Shown here: positions 47,558 to 56,285 of the stretch, one piece after another
Layout of the letters: each line of letters starts with the position of its first letter
Numbering within the stretch: the first letter of the stretch is position 1
Assembly (NCBI GenBank): GCA_964425605.1
Contig: CAYRNR010000012.1
Coordinates: 1 to 64,000, forward strand
From: CAYRNR01 sp964425605
Lineage (GTDB): Bacteria; Myxococcota_A; UBA796; UBA9615; CAYRNR01
Length of the DNA stretch: 64,000 nucleotides
Direction of reading: 5' to 3'
Notes under the pieces: generated by a model
What the model was told of the DNA's origin: nothing
What the model saw: the letters and a program-made list of their open reading frames with translations, nothing else
Database searches by the model: none
Translations under genes and position numbers: made by a program

Positions 47558-48718
47558 TCAGAGGATGACCAGCTCCAGGTCGGACATGGGGTAGCTGTTG
47601 CAGGCGTGGATGTACCCGTACTGCTCGTCGATCTCGCGGCGACCGGGGATGGGCGCGCTGAACACCTCCCCGGTGAGCAGCCGCGTGCGGCAGGCGCTGC
47701 ACTCCCCGGACCGGCACTGGGCCTGGACCGCGACACCGTGGCGCTCCAGTGAGTTGATCAGCGGTTCGCCGGCCCGCACGGGGATCGTCCGTCCGTTCAC
47801 CTTGGCGACGAAGGCCTGCTCCGGGTCGAGGGCTTCGGGCCAGCCCACCACCTCGGTGATGTCGTCGGGCGGGCCGGACAGCTCGCGGCGGATACGCTGC
47901 AGCGGGACGCCCAGCGATTCCAGCTCGGCGAGGCAGTGCGTCAGCATCACCGGCGGTCCGCAGAGGTAGAAGGTCCTGTTTTCGAGGGAGCCCACCTCGC
48001 TGCGAATCAGGTCCGCGTCCAGCATCCCACAGAGGCCGTCGTGGTCCTCGGGGGGCTCCGAGAGCACGATGGCGCAGTGGAAGCGGTCGTTGTCCTCGGC
48101 AAGCGCCCGTAGCTCGTCGCCGTAGATCACGTCGTCGGCGACGCGGCTGCCGTAGAGCAAGGTGATCCTCAGCGGCCAGCCCAGCTCCTGCTGGCGGCGG
48201 ATGATGCTCATGAACGGCGTGATCCCGCTGCCGCCGGCCAGCAGGACCAGATCGTCGCCGTCGATCAGCGGCTCGCGATAGAAGTGTCCCAGGGGACCGG
48301 AGCTGGTCAGCTCGTCGCCCGGTTCGACCTCCTGGAGCAGGTGCGGGGCCATGAAACCGCGGTCCACTTCGCGCACCGTGATCTCCAGCCACGGCTGCCC
48401 GGGGGCGGACGAGATGCTGTAGGGCCGGGACGTGTGCACGTCGCCGATCCGGCACTGGAGGCAGATGTACTGGCCCGCGCGGAATGGCGGCAGCGCGCCG
48501 TCGGTGCGCTCGAACCGGAGGCACTTGCTCGTCGGGCTGGTCCGGATCACCTCGACGACCCTCAGGCGCATCTCCCTGGGGTGCAGCGCAGCCACGGTGC
48601 GTCGAGTCCGGTCGACCAGCTCTACAGCGGTGTGATCCTCCCCGGCGCCGGGCTCGGCCAGGGCTCGGTGCACGAAGAAGCGGCGGACGTAGTCCGCGAC
48701 ATCGTTGAAGAGGGACAT
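47558..48718 (-). CDS. FAD/NAD(P) oxidoreductase with C-terminal 2Fe-2S ferredoxin
   Basis: 386 residues. It has a ferredoxin-reductase-type FAD domain (SRPYSISSAPGQPWLEITV), an NAD(P) domain (VLLAGGSGITPFMSIIRRQQ … FYLCGPPVMLTHCLAEL) and a plant-type 2Fe-2S ferredoxin (QAQCRSGECSACRTRLL, final Cys in YIHACNSYP). It should pass electrons from NAD(P)H through FAD and the cluster to a partner, as in oxygenase or desaturase reductases. The start is 1 nt after the stop of the CrtI-like gene, so that protein is the likely acceptor. The N-terminal ~50 residues are extra. Confidence 0.9.
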   Translation of the reverse strand: MSLFNDVADYVRRFFVHRALAEPGAGEDHTAVELVDRTRRTVAALHPREMRLRVVEVIRTSPTSKCLRFERTDGALPPFRAGQYICLQCRIGDVHTSRPYSISSAPGQPWLEITVREVDRGFMAPHLLQEVEPGDELTSSGPLGHFYREPLIDGDDLVLLAGGSGITPFMSIIRRQQELGWPLRITLLYGSRVADDVIYGDELRALAEDNDRFHCAIVLSEPPEDHDGLCGMLDADLIRSEVGSLENRTFYLCGPPVMLTHCLAELESLGVPLQRIRRELSGPPDDITEVVGWPEALDPEQAFVAKVNGRTIPVRAGEPLINSLERHGVAVQAQCRSGECSACRTRLLTGEVFSAPIPGRREIDEQYGYIHACNSYPMSDLELVIL

Positions 48719-48719
48719 C

Positions 48720-50276
48720 TCAGGCGCCCCTCTTCTTCGCGGCCCGGGCCGCCTTGACGGCCGCCATGTACCCCGACGTCATCACCAGCTCGAAGCCGCC
48801 GCCCGGGGTGGTGAAGGCGCCGGCGAAGTACAGGCCGTCGAACGGACCGTCGTGGGCCAGGCGATACACCGTGGAGTTGTAGGGGAGCTGCTCGTAGCCG
48901 TAGATCGCGCCGTCGACCTGGTTGGTGTAGCGCATGTTGGTCACCGGCGTGGCGATCTCGAGCACCTCGGCGGCGCTGCGCAGATCGGGGAACACCGTCT
49001 CGACGCGCTCGATCATGGAGCGGGCGACCCGGTTCTTGACGTCCACGTAGTCCTCGGGCGGGACGTCGTGCCAGCGGCGGCCGAACATCAGCGTGGTCAT
49101 CGACACCAGCGAGGTGCCCGGCGGCGAGATGCCGGGATCGGCGTGGTTGTAGCAGGTCATCGCCACGCACGGCGCCGCCGGCGGCCTGGCATCGAAGAGC
49201 CGGGGCAGGTCCCTGCACTCGATGTACTGGGACTCGATGTCGGTGTTGGAGTTGACGAACACCTCGTACTCGGTCAGGCCGAGTTCTTCTGGCGGCTTGG
49301 CCAGTCCCATGTAGACGTTGAACGATCCCGGCCCGACCACACACTGCTGCAGCTTGCGCCAGTACCTCTGGGGCACCTTGTCCACGCCGATGAGATCGCG
49401 GCAGGTGCTGGAGGGGTCCAGGTTCGAGATGACCGTCCCGGCGGCGATCTCCTCACCCGTCTCGGTGACCACCCCCTTGACCTTGCGGCCGTCGACCTTC
49501 AGCTCCGTGACCCCGCAGCCGAGCCGGACCTCACCGCCGCGCCGCTCGATGGCCCGGACGAAGGCCGCCGACAGCGCGGCGGAGCGACCCTTGATGTACC
49601 GCGGGCCGTTCGCGACGTAGGTGCCCATGCAGGCGCCCAGCAGCAGGAACGAACCCCTCGATGGCGGCTGGCCCACATACCCCCAGAGCTGGCCGATGAC
49701 GGCCTTGAGGGTCGGATCCGAGATGTCGCGGTCCAGGATCGTGCCGAACATGGCCTGGCCGTACCGCGCGATGATCCGGCTCTTGAACGGGAGCTGTAGC
49801 AGCTGGCCGAGGCTCGGCAAGCCGTCCAGCATGTTGATGTCGTTGAAGAAGCGGACCTCGTCCTGCAGCGCATGGATCCGGCCCATGAACTTGCGGATGC
49901 CCTTGTGCTGATCGGGGAAGGCCTCGCACAGCGTCTGCTCGTAGGGCTCCCAGCCCACCGGCAGGGTGACGTCGATCTCGGGGAAGATCGCGCGGTAGAC
50001 CTCGGGGATCGCGATGAACTCGAGGTCGTCGAGCATCCCGAGCTCGTCGAACATGCCGTGGAGCGCGCCGGGGTTCTCCGGCGTTCCCATCCCCGAGAGC
50101 TCGTGCAGGGCGATCTCGAACTCGTACCGGCCCCTCACGAACGTGCCCGCGTACCCCCCCGGGACGTGGTGTTTCTCCAGGCACAGGACCGACAGGTCCC
50201 GCTGGGCCAGCGCAGCGGCGGCGGAGAGCCCTCCCAGGCCCGCCCCGATCACCACGGCGTCGTACTTCTGGTCCAA
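48720..50276 (-). CDS. CrtI/retinol-saturase-like FAD oxidoreductase
   Basis: 518 residues. The amine-oxidase/phytoene-desaturase dinucleotide motif is at the N-terminus (AVVIGAGLGGLSAAAALAQR, then LCLEKHHVPGGYAGTF), and the C-terminal FAD motif is GLYFAGAFTTPGGGFELVMT. Substrates of relatives are carotenoids, retinol or other polyenes. No carotenoid biosynthesis gene (crtB, crtE) is nearby. The open frame reaches an ATG at 50345, but that would leave only 11 nt to the divergent gene. A TTG at 50276 has GGGAGCAACCC and starts just before the FAD strand, so it is preferred. It is probably reduced by, or delivers electrons to, the adjoining 2Fe-2S reductase. Confidence 0.82.
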   Translation of the reverse strand: MDQKYDAVVIGAGLGGLSAAAALAQRDLSVLCLEKHHVPGGYAGTFVRGRYEFEIALHELSGMGTPENPGALHGMFDELGMLDDLEFIAIPEVYRAIFPEIDVTLPVGWEPYEQTLCEAFPDQHKGIRKFMGRIHALQDEVRFFNDINMLDGLPSLGQLLQLPFKSRIIARYGQAMFGTILDRDISDPTLKAVIGQLWGYVGQPPSRGSFLLLGACMGTYVANGPRYIKGRSAALSAAFVRAIERRGGEVRLGCGVTELKVDGRKVKGVVTETGEEIAAGTVISNLDPSSTCRDLIGVDKVPQRYWRKLQQCVVGPGSFNVYMGLAKPPEELGLTEYEVFVNSNTDIESQYIECRDLPRLFDARPPAAPCVAMTCYNHADPGISPPGTSLVSMTTLMFGRRWHDVPPEDYVDVKNRVARSMIERVETVFPDLRSAAEVLEIATPVTNMRYTNQVDGAIYGYEQLPYNSTVYRLAHDGPFDGLYFAGAFTTPGGGFELVMTSGYMAAVKAARAAKKRGA

Positions 50277-50344
50277 GGGTTGCTCCCGACGGTGTTCTGC
50301 GATTCGACCCTCTGGGTATACCTCATCGACGTGCCGTCGTGGCA

Positions 50345-50350
50345 TACACT
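50345..50350 (+). promoter_or_regulatory. TACACT -10-like element, possible leaderless start
   Basis: TACACT ends 6 nt before the ATG at 50357, where no Shine-Dalgarno is present. Confidence 0.3.
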
Positions 50351-50356
50351 GTCTTC

Positions 50357-51223
50357 ATGATGACCTCCTCGCTCAAGACCATGTCCCTCCTGGCGCTGGT
50401 GTGGTTGCCGCTGGCCTGCGCCGTGTCCTCCACCCCCGCCGAGACCGCACCGACCGAACCGGCTCCGGCGCCGATCGAGGACGGCCCCCCGATCATCGGC
50501 ATGACCGGCTACGTCGACCTCCCGGGCACCGAGTCCGGCGGCTCCCTGGGCAAGCTGCGCGTGACCCGCACCTACCGCGACGCCCTGGTCCGGGCCGGCG
50601 CCGTCCCCGTGCACCTGGTGCCGGTGCCCGAGGACCGCGTGGACGACGTGCTCGACCACGTGGACGGGGTGGTGATGTGCGGCGGCTACGATATCGATCC
50701 CGCGGCCTACGGCGAGCCCCGCCACGAGTCCGTCGAGACCATGCCGACCGAGCGCCAGGACTTCGACATGGCCGTGGCTCGCGAGGCCATGGCCCGGAAG
50801 ATGCCGCTGCTGGGCATCTGCCTGGGTAGCCAGGAGATCAACGTGGTCCGCGGCGGCGCCATGATCCAGGACATCCCCACCGAGGTCGGCACCGACGTCG
50901 GCCACCGCAAGCTCGACATCGAGGACCTCCGCAAGGGGGCCCACGACATCACCCTGGTGCCGGGCACGGCCCTGGCAGAGCTGTACGGGACCGACACCAT
51001 CCGGGTGAACAGCGCCCACCACCAGGCCTCGGACGTGATGGCCGAGGGGCTCGTGCCCGCCGCCCACGCCCCCGACGGGGTGGTCGAGGCCTACGTCGAT
51101 CCCGAGATGCCGTTCCTCATCGGCGTCCAGTACCACCCGGAGATGCAGACCGAGCCCGAGGGCCAGCACGCGCCGTTGTTCGAAGCGCTGGTGGCGGCGG
51201 CCGAGGAGTACAGGCGGCGCTGA
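50357..51223 (+). CDS. Secreted class I GATase-like hydrolase (peptidase C26/PuuD-like)
   Basis: 288 residues. The N-terminus is a lipoprotein signal (LALVWLPLACAVS) with a Pro/Ala/Thr/Glu linker. The rest is a class I glutamine-amidotransferase fold of the gamma-glutamyl hydrolase (PuuD/C26) type: GVVMCGGYDIDPAAYGE, nucleophile Cys in LLGICLGSQEINVV, and the His-x-Glu pair in GVQYHPEMQTE. The triad is complete. PuuD enzymes hydrolyse gamma-glutamyl-GABA in the cytoplasm, so export as a lipoprotein is unusual and suggests action on peptidoglycan-derived or external gamma-glutamyl compounds. The first of two adjacent ATGs (50357, 50360) is given. Convergent with the giant lipoprotein (6-nt gap). 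Confidence 0.83.
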   Translation: MMTSSLKTMSLLALVWLPLACAVSSTPAETAPTEPAPAPIEDGPPIIGMTGYVDLPGTESGGSLGKLRVTRTYRDALVRAGAVPVHLVPVPEDRVDDVLDHVDGVVMCGGYDIDPAAYGEPRHESVETMPTERQDFDMAVAREAMARKMPLLGICLGSQEINVVRGGAMIQDIPTEVGTDVGHRKLDIEDLRKGAHDITLVPGTALAELYGTDTIRVNSAHHQASDVMAEGLVPAAHAPDGVVEAYVDPEMPFLIGVQYHPEMQTEPEGQHAPLFEALVAAAEEYRRR

Positions 51224-51229
51224 GCTGGA

Positions 51230-54200
51230 TCAGCCGTTGCGGATGGTCAGCGTGTAGGAGGCGTCGTCGGGTCCGCCCGCGGGACGGTACACGCGGATCA
51301 GCATCGTCATGCTGTTGTCGGTGCACTGGTTGTAGCCCGGGGTGACGCCGTTGTAGCAGGGGCACTCGCCGGCGACCTCCCAGTCGAACTCCGTGAGGTC
51401 GTTTCCGCAGGCATCCCCCGGGCCGGTCCACAGGTTGCACGCCGTGTCGTACACCTCGAAACGGAACTGATCGTTCTCGTTGATCGAGAAGTAGACCTCC
51501 ACGTCGAACGGATCGCAGGCGTAGTTGCCGTCGCCCACGTCCGAGAGGTCGAAGTAGTACCAGTCCTCGTCCACGGCGGGCTGGAAGTGGTCGTACAGGA
51601 TGTTGCCCAGGATCGAGACGGTGGTCGTGGGGCTGTCGGTCAGGGGCGCCCACAGGGCCATCGCGCCCACACACTGGTCCCCACCGTGGGCCTCCCACGC
51701 GTCCTCCTCGGCCTCGCACCCCGTGTCGTAGTCGTCGTCCGGGTCGTAGAAGCCCGGGTTGCACGAGTCGATCACACACTGCCCGGTCACGCACGCAGGC
51801 GTCCCGTTGGCCACGGTGCAGTTGGGCCACGCCTCGTCCGCGCCGCCGACGCAGTCGTTGTCCACGCCGTCACAGACCTCCTGTGCGTTGGGGTGGACCT
51901 GGTCGTCGCCGTCGTCGCAGTCGTCGCCCACCAGCGCGCGGTAGTTGCCCTGGGGCTCGCACGTGCACTGCTCGGTCCCGTTCACGCCGTACCCGTCGTC
52001 GTCCACGTCGAGGTAGTAGTCGTCGCAGCCCGTCGCGCCCTCGTCCTCGTCCACGCCCCCGTCGCAGTCGTTGTCGATGCCGTCGCACGCCTCCTGGGCC
52101 CCGGGGTACGCCAGCACCTCGGCGTCGTTGCAGTCCCCGTCGCACGTGGTGTACCCGTCACCGTCCAGGTCGTAGCCGTCGTCCACGTTGCCGTCGCAGT
52201 TGTCGTCGATGAAGTTGCACAGCTCGTTGGCGCCGGGATTCACCGCCGCGTCGTTGTCGTCACAGTCGCCGCCCTGATCGGCCCGGTAGTCCCCGTTGGG
52301 ATCGCACCAGCACTCGGTGTCCCCGTCCACGCCGTACCCGTCGCCGTCGTCGTCGAGGAGGTAGTCGAAGCAGCCCGGGGTGTTCTGGCCCTCGTCGATG
52401 GAGCCGTCGCAGTCGTTGTCGATGTCGTCGCACACCTCGGTGGCGCCGGGGTAGGCGTCGGGCTCGTTGTCGTCGCAGTCGCCGTCACAGGAGGAGTAGC
52501 CGTCGTTGTCGAGGTCGTATCCCTCGTCCACACCGCCGTCGCAGTCGTCGTCGATGAAGTTGCACACCTCGTTGGCGCCCGGGTGCACCGCCGGCTCCCA
52601 GTCGTCGCAGTCCCCGCCCACCGTGGCGCGGTAGTCGCCGTTGGGATCGCACCAGCACTCGGTGTCCCCATCCACGCCGTACCCGTCGTCGTCGGTGTCC
52701 TTGTAATAGGTGATACAACCCAGCGCGTTCTGCCCCTCGTCGATGGAGCCGTCGCAGTCGTTGTCGATGTCGTCGCACACCTCGGTGGCGCCGGGGTAGG
52801 CGTCGGGCTCGTTGTCGTTGCAGTCCCCCTCGCACGTGGTCCACCCGTCCGCGTCCACGTCGTAGCCGTCGTCCACGTTCCCGTCGCAGTCGTCGTCGAT
52901 GAAGTTGCACGTCTCGTTCGCGCCCGGGTTGATCGCCGCCTCGGCGTCGTCGCAGTCACCGCCGACGATGGCGCGGTAGTCGCCGTTGGGGTCGCACCAG
53001 CACTGGGTGTCCCCGTCGACCCCGTATGCGTCGTTGTCCACGTCGAGCAGGTAGTCGAAGCATCCGGCGCCGTTCATGTCCTCGTCGGCGTGGGAGTCGC
53101 AGTCGTTGTCCAGGTCGTCGCAGATCTCCGGGGCGCCCGGGTAGATCTCGGGCAGCGCGTCATTGCAGTCCCCCGCGCACGACGTCCACCCGTCGGCGTC
53201 CACGTCGAAGCCGTCGTCCACGGTGCCGTCGCAGTCGTCGTCCACGCCGTTGCAGGTCTCGATGGCCGCCGGGTTCACCGAGGCGTCGGCGTCGTCGCAG
53301 TCCTCGTCGTTGGTCGCCGTGTAGGGGAATGTGGCCGCGCACAGGCAGGCGACCGTCTGGCTGCCGTAGGTGTCCCCGTCCAGGTCCGAGTAGTAATCGT
53401 CGCACCCGTCGGCGTCCTCGGGGTCGATGGTCCCGTCGCAGTCGTTGTCCACCCCGTCACAGGCTTCGGGGTTGCCCGGGAATGCCGTGGGATCGTTGTC
53501 GTCGCAGTCCCCGCCGCAGCTGGTGTGCCCGTCGAGGTCCACGTCGAACCCCTCGTCCACGGTGCCGTCGCAGTTGTCGTCGATGCTGTTGCACACCTCC
53601 ACCGCGCCGGGGAAGACGTCGACGTCGGTGTCGTCGCAGTCGAACTGGACGCAGTCCTGTGCCGTGCCGAAGCCGTCGCCGTCGAGGTCGCTCTCGGCGC
53701 AGGTGCACTCGCGGTCCGCGCCGTCGCAGTCCTGGTCCACCCCGTCCCAGCAGAACTCGTAGGCGCCGGGGTAGATCGTGGCGTCGGTGTCGTCGCAGTC
53801 CTCCTCCGGGCACGAGACGTCCACGCCGAACCCGTCGCCGTCGGTGTCGCTGTACCAGCAGTCGCACGAGTCGTTCACCGCCCCGGGCGTGCCGAAGTCA
53901 CCGCCCGCGAACAGCGGCGTGGTCGACCCACACCAACTCGCGCCGTCGTCGTTGTCCACCGCGTCGATGAGCAGCGGGTCCAGGATCATCGATGCGCCGC
54001 TGGGGGAGGGGAACGACCACCCCCAGTCGTAGGCGACGGCGTCCACCTCGACCCCGAGGTACTCCAGGATCACCGCGTCGGCGCCCTGGTCCAGATCGAA
54101 GCCCGCGTACTCGTAGTCCACGGCCGCGCCGCCGTTGTAGGCCGGGTTGGACTCCACGCCGAGCACGAAGAACGCGCCGGGATCCACCACGGCCGCGCCG

Positions 54201-55912
54201 CCCGTCGAGATGGTGTGCGTGTCCGCCGCGCCGTCGTGGAGCACGAACCCGTCCAGCGCGATGGGCTCGGCGCTGGCGTTGTACAGCTCCACGTACTCCC
54301 CGTCGCTGTCGTCCACCTCCTGGGGATCGATCATGATCTCGGTGATGATCAGGTCGCCGTGGCGCGGCACCACCCACGCCGACGCCTCGGCCCAGCCCGA
54401 CGTGTCGGTGAGGTCGTCGGCCCGCGCGGCGCACCGCCACTGTTCCCCCAGCGTCGTCTCACCCGCTGCCACCGTGTCCGTCATCAGCAGCGGCTGCAGC
54501 GCGCCATCCCGGAACCACTCGTACTCGTAGTCCAGCGCGTCACCGTCCACGTCGCCGGCCGGCGTGAGCACGGCGCACTCCACGTCGTCGTCCGTGTGCA
54601 GCGGATCCGGCACGATGGCGATCACCGGCTCGGTCGGCGCCGAGTTGGAGATGGTCACCGCGTTGGACGTCACCACGTTGCCCGCATCCACGCCGTCGAA
54701 CGGCGTCACCTCGCACAGGACCTCCATGTCCCGGTCGAAGTACGTCCCATCGAGGGTGTCCGTCACCGGCCCCGCGACCGCCCCGTCCACCCACCACTCG
54801 AACAGCGCGCCCTCGGCGTCCCCGTCCGGGTCGTGCCAGCCCTGGGGCTCGCACAGCAGTTCGGTCTCCTCGTACGCCGGCGTCGGCCCGAGCACCGCGC
54901 TGGTGTAGCTGGGCAGCGTGTTGCCGATCACCACCACCGCCGACCCCGCGATCCCGTCCAACCCCTCATTGTCCGACGGCGTGGCCCAGCACGTCCACTC
55001 GTCCCCGTTCATCGTCTCCGACTCCGACAACGTGTCGCCGGTCCAGCCGGTCACCGTCCCGTCCAGGTCCCACGCGAATGCGTAGGTGACGGGGCCTCCC
55101 TCGGGGTCCACCGAGTCCGTGGCGATACACCTCAGATCGTCCTCGGTCTGCGGCCCCGGCGGCTCGATCGTGACCGTCGGCGTGGACGGCGGCTCGTTCT
55201 CCGCCAGCACCGTCAGCGTCACCTCGTCGCTCCCCGTCAGCCCCTCCCCATCCGTCACCACCAGCACGACCTCGTGCTCTCCGGGCGTCAGGAGGTCCAT
55301 CTCGAACGCGATCGCCCCCATGGCCGACGGCGCCGTGTCGTCGAGCAGTCCATCCACGTCGCTGGTCCAGGTCACCTCCAGCAGCGAAGGGTCCTGGTCG
55401 TCGCTGGCCACCGCCGTGAACTGGACCGCCGCCCCCTCCTCCACCTCGGTTCCCTCCAGGGGGGCCGTGATCTCCACCAGCGGCGCCTCGTTCGCCGCCG
55501 ACACCACCACGTTGACGAAGTCGCTGTCCGACAGGTCGTCGCTGTCCGTGACCGTCGCCGTCACCGTATGGCTGCCCGCCTCCATCGCCGCCGTGGTGAA
55601 GCTCGATCGCCCCTGCGGGTCCACCTCGCTGACGCCCAGCTGCTCGTCGAACCAGTGCCCCTCCTCGTCCTCCCACTCGGTCGTCCACACCACCTCGAGC
55701 TGGTCGTACGTGTCGTACCCGTCGGTGACCGACGCCACGAACTCCACCGTCTCGCCCTCCACCGACGGGTACGCATCGTCGCCGGGTTCGGGCTCCAGGA
55801 TCTCGATCGTGGGTGGCATGGGGACGCGCGTCGGATCCGCTCCGTCGCAGGCCATCGTGGCGAACAGGCAGGCCCAGGCGATCGAGGCGAGCAGGGTGAA
55901 CGAGCGAGCCAT
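51230..55912 (-). CDS. Giant PKD/lamin-tail/MopE lipoprotein
   Basis: 1560 residues. The lipobox is FATMAC (Cys about 22). Residues about 35-525 are five or six Ig/PKD-like domains (VEFVASVTDG, SHTVTATVTDSDDLSD, HEVVLVVTDGEGLTGSD). Residues about 535-700 are a lamin-tail domain (DLIITEIMIDPQEVDDSDGE, then YVELYNASAEPIALDGFVLH). Twelve MopE-type metal-binding modules follow (about 700-1400), which alternate a short form and a long form containing CWCDPNGDYRA. The C-terminus (about 1420-1560) is a pre-peptidase-like domain ending YTLTIRNG, shared with the lipoprotein at 21910-22788. GGAGGAGGATCC precedes the ATG. It is probably a long surface adhesin or Ca/metal-binding protein. Confidence 0.87.
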   Translation of the reverse strand: MARSFTLLASIAWACLFATMACDGADPTRVPMPPTIEILEPEPGDDAYPSVEGETVEFVASVTDGYDTYDQLEVVWTTEWEDEEGHWFDEQLGVSEVDPQGRSSFTTAAMEAGSHTVTATVTDSDDLSDSDFVNVVVSAANEAPLVEITAPLEGTEVEEGAAVQFTAVASDDQDPSLLEVTWTSDVDGLLDDTAPSAMGAIAFEMDLLTPGEHEVVLVVTDGEGLTGSDEVTLTVLAENEPPSTPTVTIEPPGPQTEDDLRCIATDSVDPEGGPVTYAFAWDLDGTVTGWTGDTLSESETMNGDEWTCWATPSDNEGLDGIAGSAVVVIGNTLPSYTSAVLGPTPAYEETELLCEPQGWHDPDGDAEGALFEWWVDGAVAGPVTDTLDGTYFDRDMEVLCEVTPFDGVDAGNVVTSNAVTISNSAPTEPVIAIVPDPLHTDDDVECAVLTPAGDVDGDALDYEYEWFRDGALQPLLMTDTVAAGETTLGEQWRCAARADDLTDTSGWAEASAWVVPRHGDLIITEIMIDPQEVDDSDGEYVELYNASAEPIALDGFVLHDGAADTHTISTGGAAVVDPGAFFVLGVESNPAYNGGAAVDYEYAGFDLDQGADAVILEYLGVEVDAVAYDWGWSFPSPSGASMILDPLLIDAVDNDDGASWCGSTTPLFAGGDFGTPGAVNDSCDCWYSDTDGDGFGVDVSCPEEDCDDTDATIYPGAYEFCWDGVDQDCDGADRECTCAESDLDGDGFGTAQDCVQFDCDDTDVDVFPGAVEVCNSIDDNCDGTVDEGFDVDLDGHTSCGGDCDDNDPTAFPGNPEACDGVDNDCDGTIDPEDADGCDDYYSDLDGDTYGSQTVACLCAATFPYTATNDEDCDDADASVNPAAIETCNGVDDDCDGTVDDGFDVDADGWTSCAGDCNDALPEIYPGAPEICDDLDNDCDSHADEDMNGAGCFDYLLDVDNDAYGVDGDTQCWCDPNGDYRAIVGGDCDDAEAAINPGANETCNFIDDDCDGNVDDGYDVDADGWTTCEGDCNDNEPDAYPGATEVCDDIDNDCDGSIDEGQNALGCITYYKDTDDDGYGVDGDTECWCDPNGDYRATVGGDCDDWEPAVHPGANEVCNFIDDDCDGGVDEGYDLDNDGYSSCDGDCDDNEPDAYPGATEVCDDIDNDCDGSIDEGQNTPGCFDYLLDDDGDGYGVDGDTECWCDPNGDYRADQGGDCDDNDAAVNPGANELCNFIDDNCDGNVDDGYDLDGDGYTTCDGDCNDAEVLAYPGAQEACDGIDNDCDGGVDEDEGATGCDDYYLDVDDDGYGVNGTEQCTCEPQGNYRALVGDDCDDGDDQVHPNAQEVCDGVDNDCVGGADEAWPNCTVANGTPACVTGQCVIDSCNPGFYDPDDDYDTGCEAEEDAWEAHGGDQCVGAMALWAPLTDSPTTTVSILGNILYDHFQPAVDEDWYYFDLSDVGDGNYACDPFDVEVYFSINENDQFRFEVYDTACNLWTGPGDACGNDLTEFDWEVAGECPCYNGVTPGYNQCTDNSMTMLIRVYRPAGGPDDASYTLTIRNG
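52396..52818 (-). repeat. 345-bp higher-order coding repeat
   Basis: A block beginning CGATGGAGCCGTCGCAGTCG occurs at 52396 and again at 52741, identical for at least ~75 bp, a period of 345 bp (115 residues, one short plus one long MopE module). Diverged copies extend on both sides within the giant lipoprotein gene. Confidence 0.8.
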
Positions 55913-55975
55913 GGATCCTCCTCCATCGAAGGATACAACGCGCCCGGGCGGGGGAGATGGGTTTTCCGGCGAGCT

Positions 55976-56122
55976 CTAGTCGTCGAGCGGCCGCTTGAAG
56001 TAGTGCCAGTACAGCCACGTGCACACGAGCTCCCAACCCTCCTTGCCGTGCTCGTTGAGGATCAGGCGTGTCTTCTCTGCTCCACCCCAGATGAAGATGC
56101 AGTCGTATTCCCAGCGCGTCAT
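55976..56122 (-). CDS. Small DUF4177-type protein
   Basis: 48 residues. It begins MTRWEYDCIFIWGGAEK and continues LILNEHGKEGWELV, ending WHYFKRPLDD. The WEY start, the LN-x-x-G-x-x-GWELV block and the final Y-x-KRP are the pattern of DUF4177 proteins, which are short, cytoplasmic and of unknown role. AGGAGGGAAC lies directly before the ATG, a strong site, which supports a real gene despite the size. It is downstream of the 56286-57256 pair on the same strand (163-nt gap) and upstream of the giant lipoprotein. The gap contains a TACGATCGTA palindrome near 56214 but no other gene. Confidence 0.82.
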   Translation of the reverse strand: MTRWEYDCIFIWGGAEKTRLILNEHGKEGWELVCTWLYWHYFKRPLDD

Positions 56123-56285
56123 GTTCCCTCCTCCTGGTCTCGATCATCCCATCTCGTGGGGGGCCTGTGTGACTGTTTGCGAGGCCACGCGCAAGTTCGA
56201 CCAGTGACCTGGATACGATCGTAAGGGAGCAAGATTCCGGCGGAGTCTCACGTCGAGGAGGATCTAGGGCCGATGTCCTGGATTC

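Noticed and set aside
51840..53900. Regularly spaced repeats that superficially suggest a CRISPR array
   Set aside because: They are coding MopE modules in an intact frame, spaced by 47-68 residues, with diverging sequence and no constant short repeat.
51587..56224. 1545-residue plus-strand open frame over the giant lipoprotein
   Set aside because: Val/His/Arg-rich reverse shadow of GAC-rich coding; no signal peptide, domain or ribosome-binding site.
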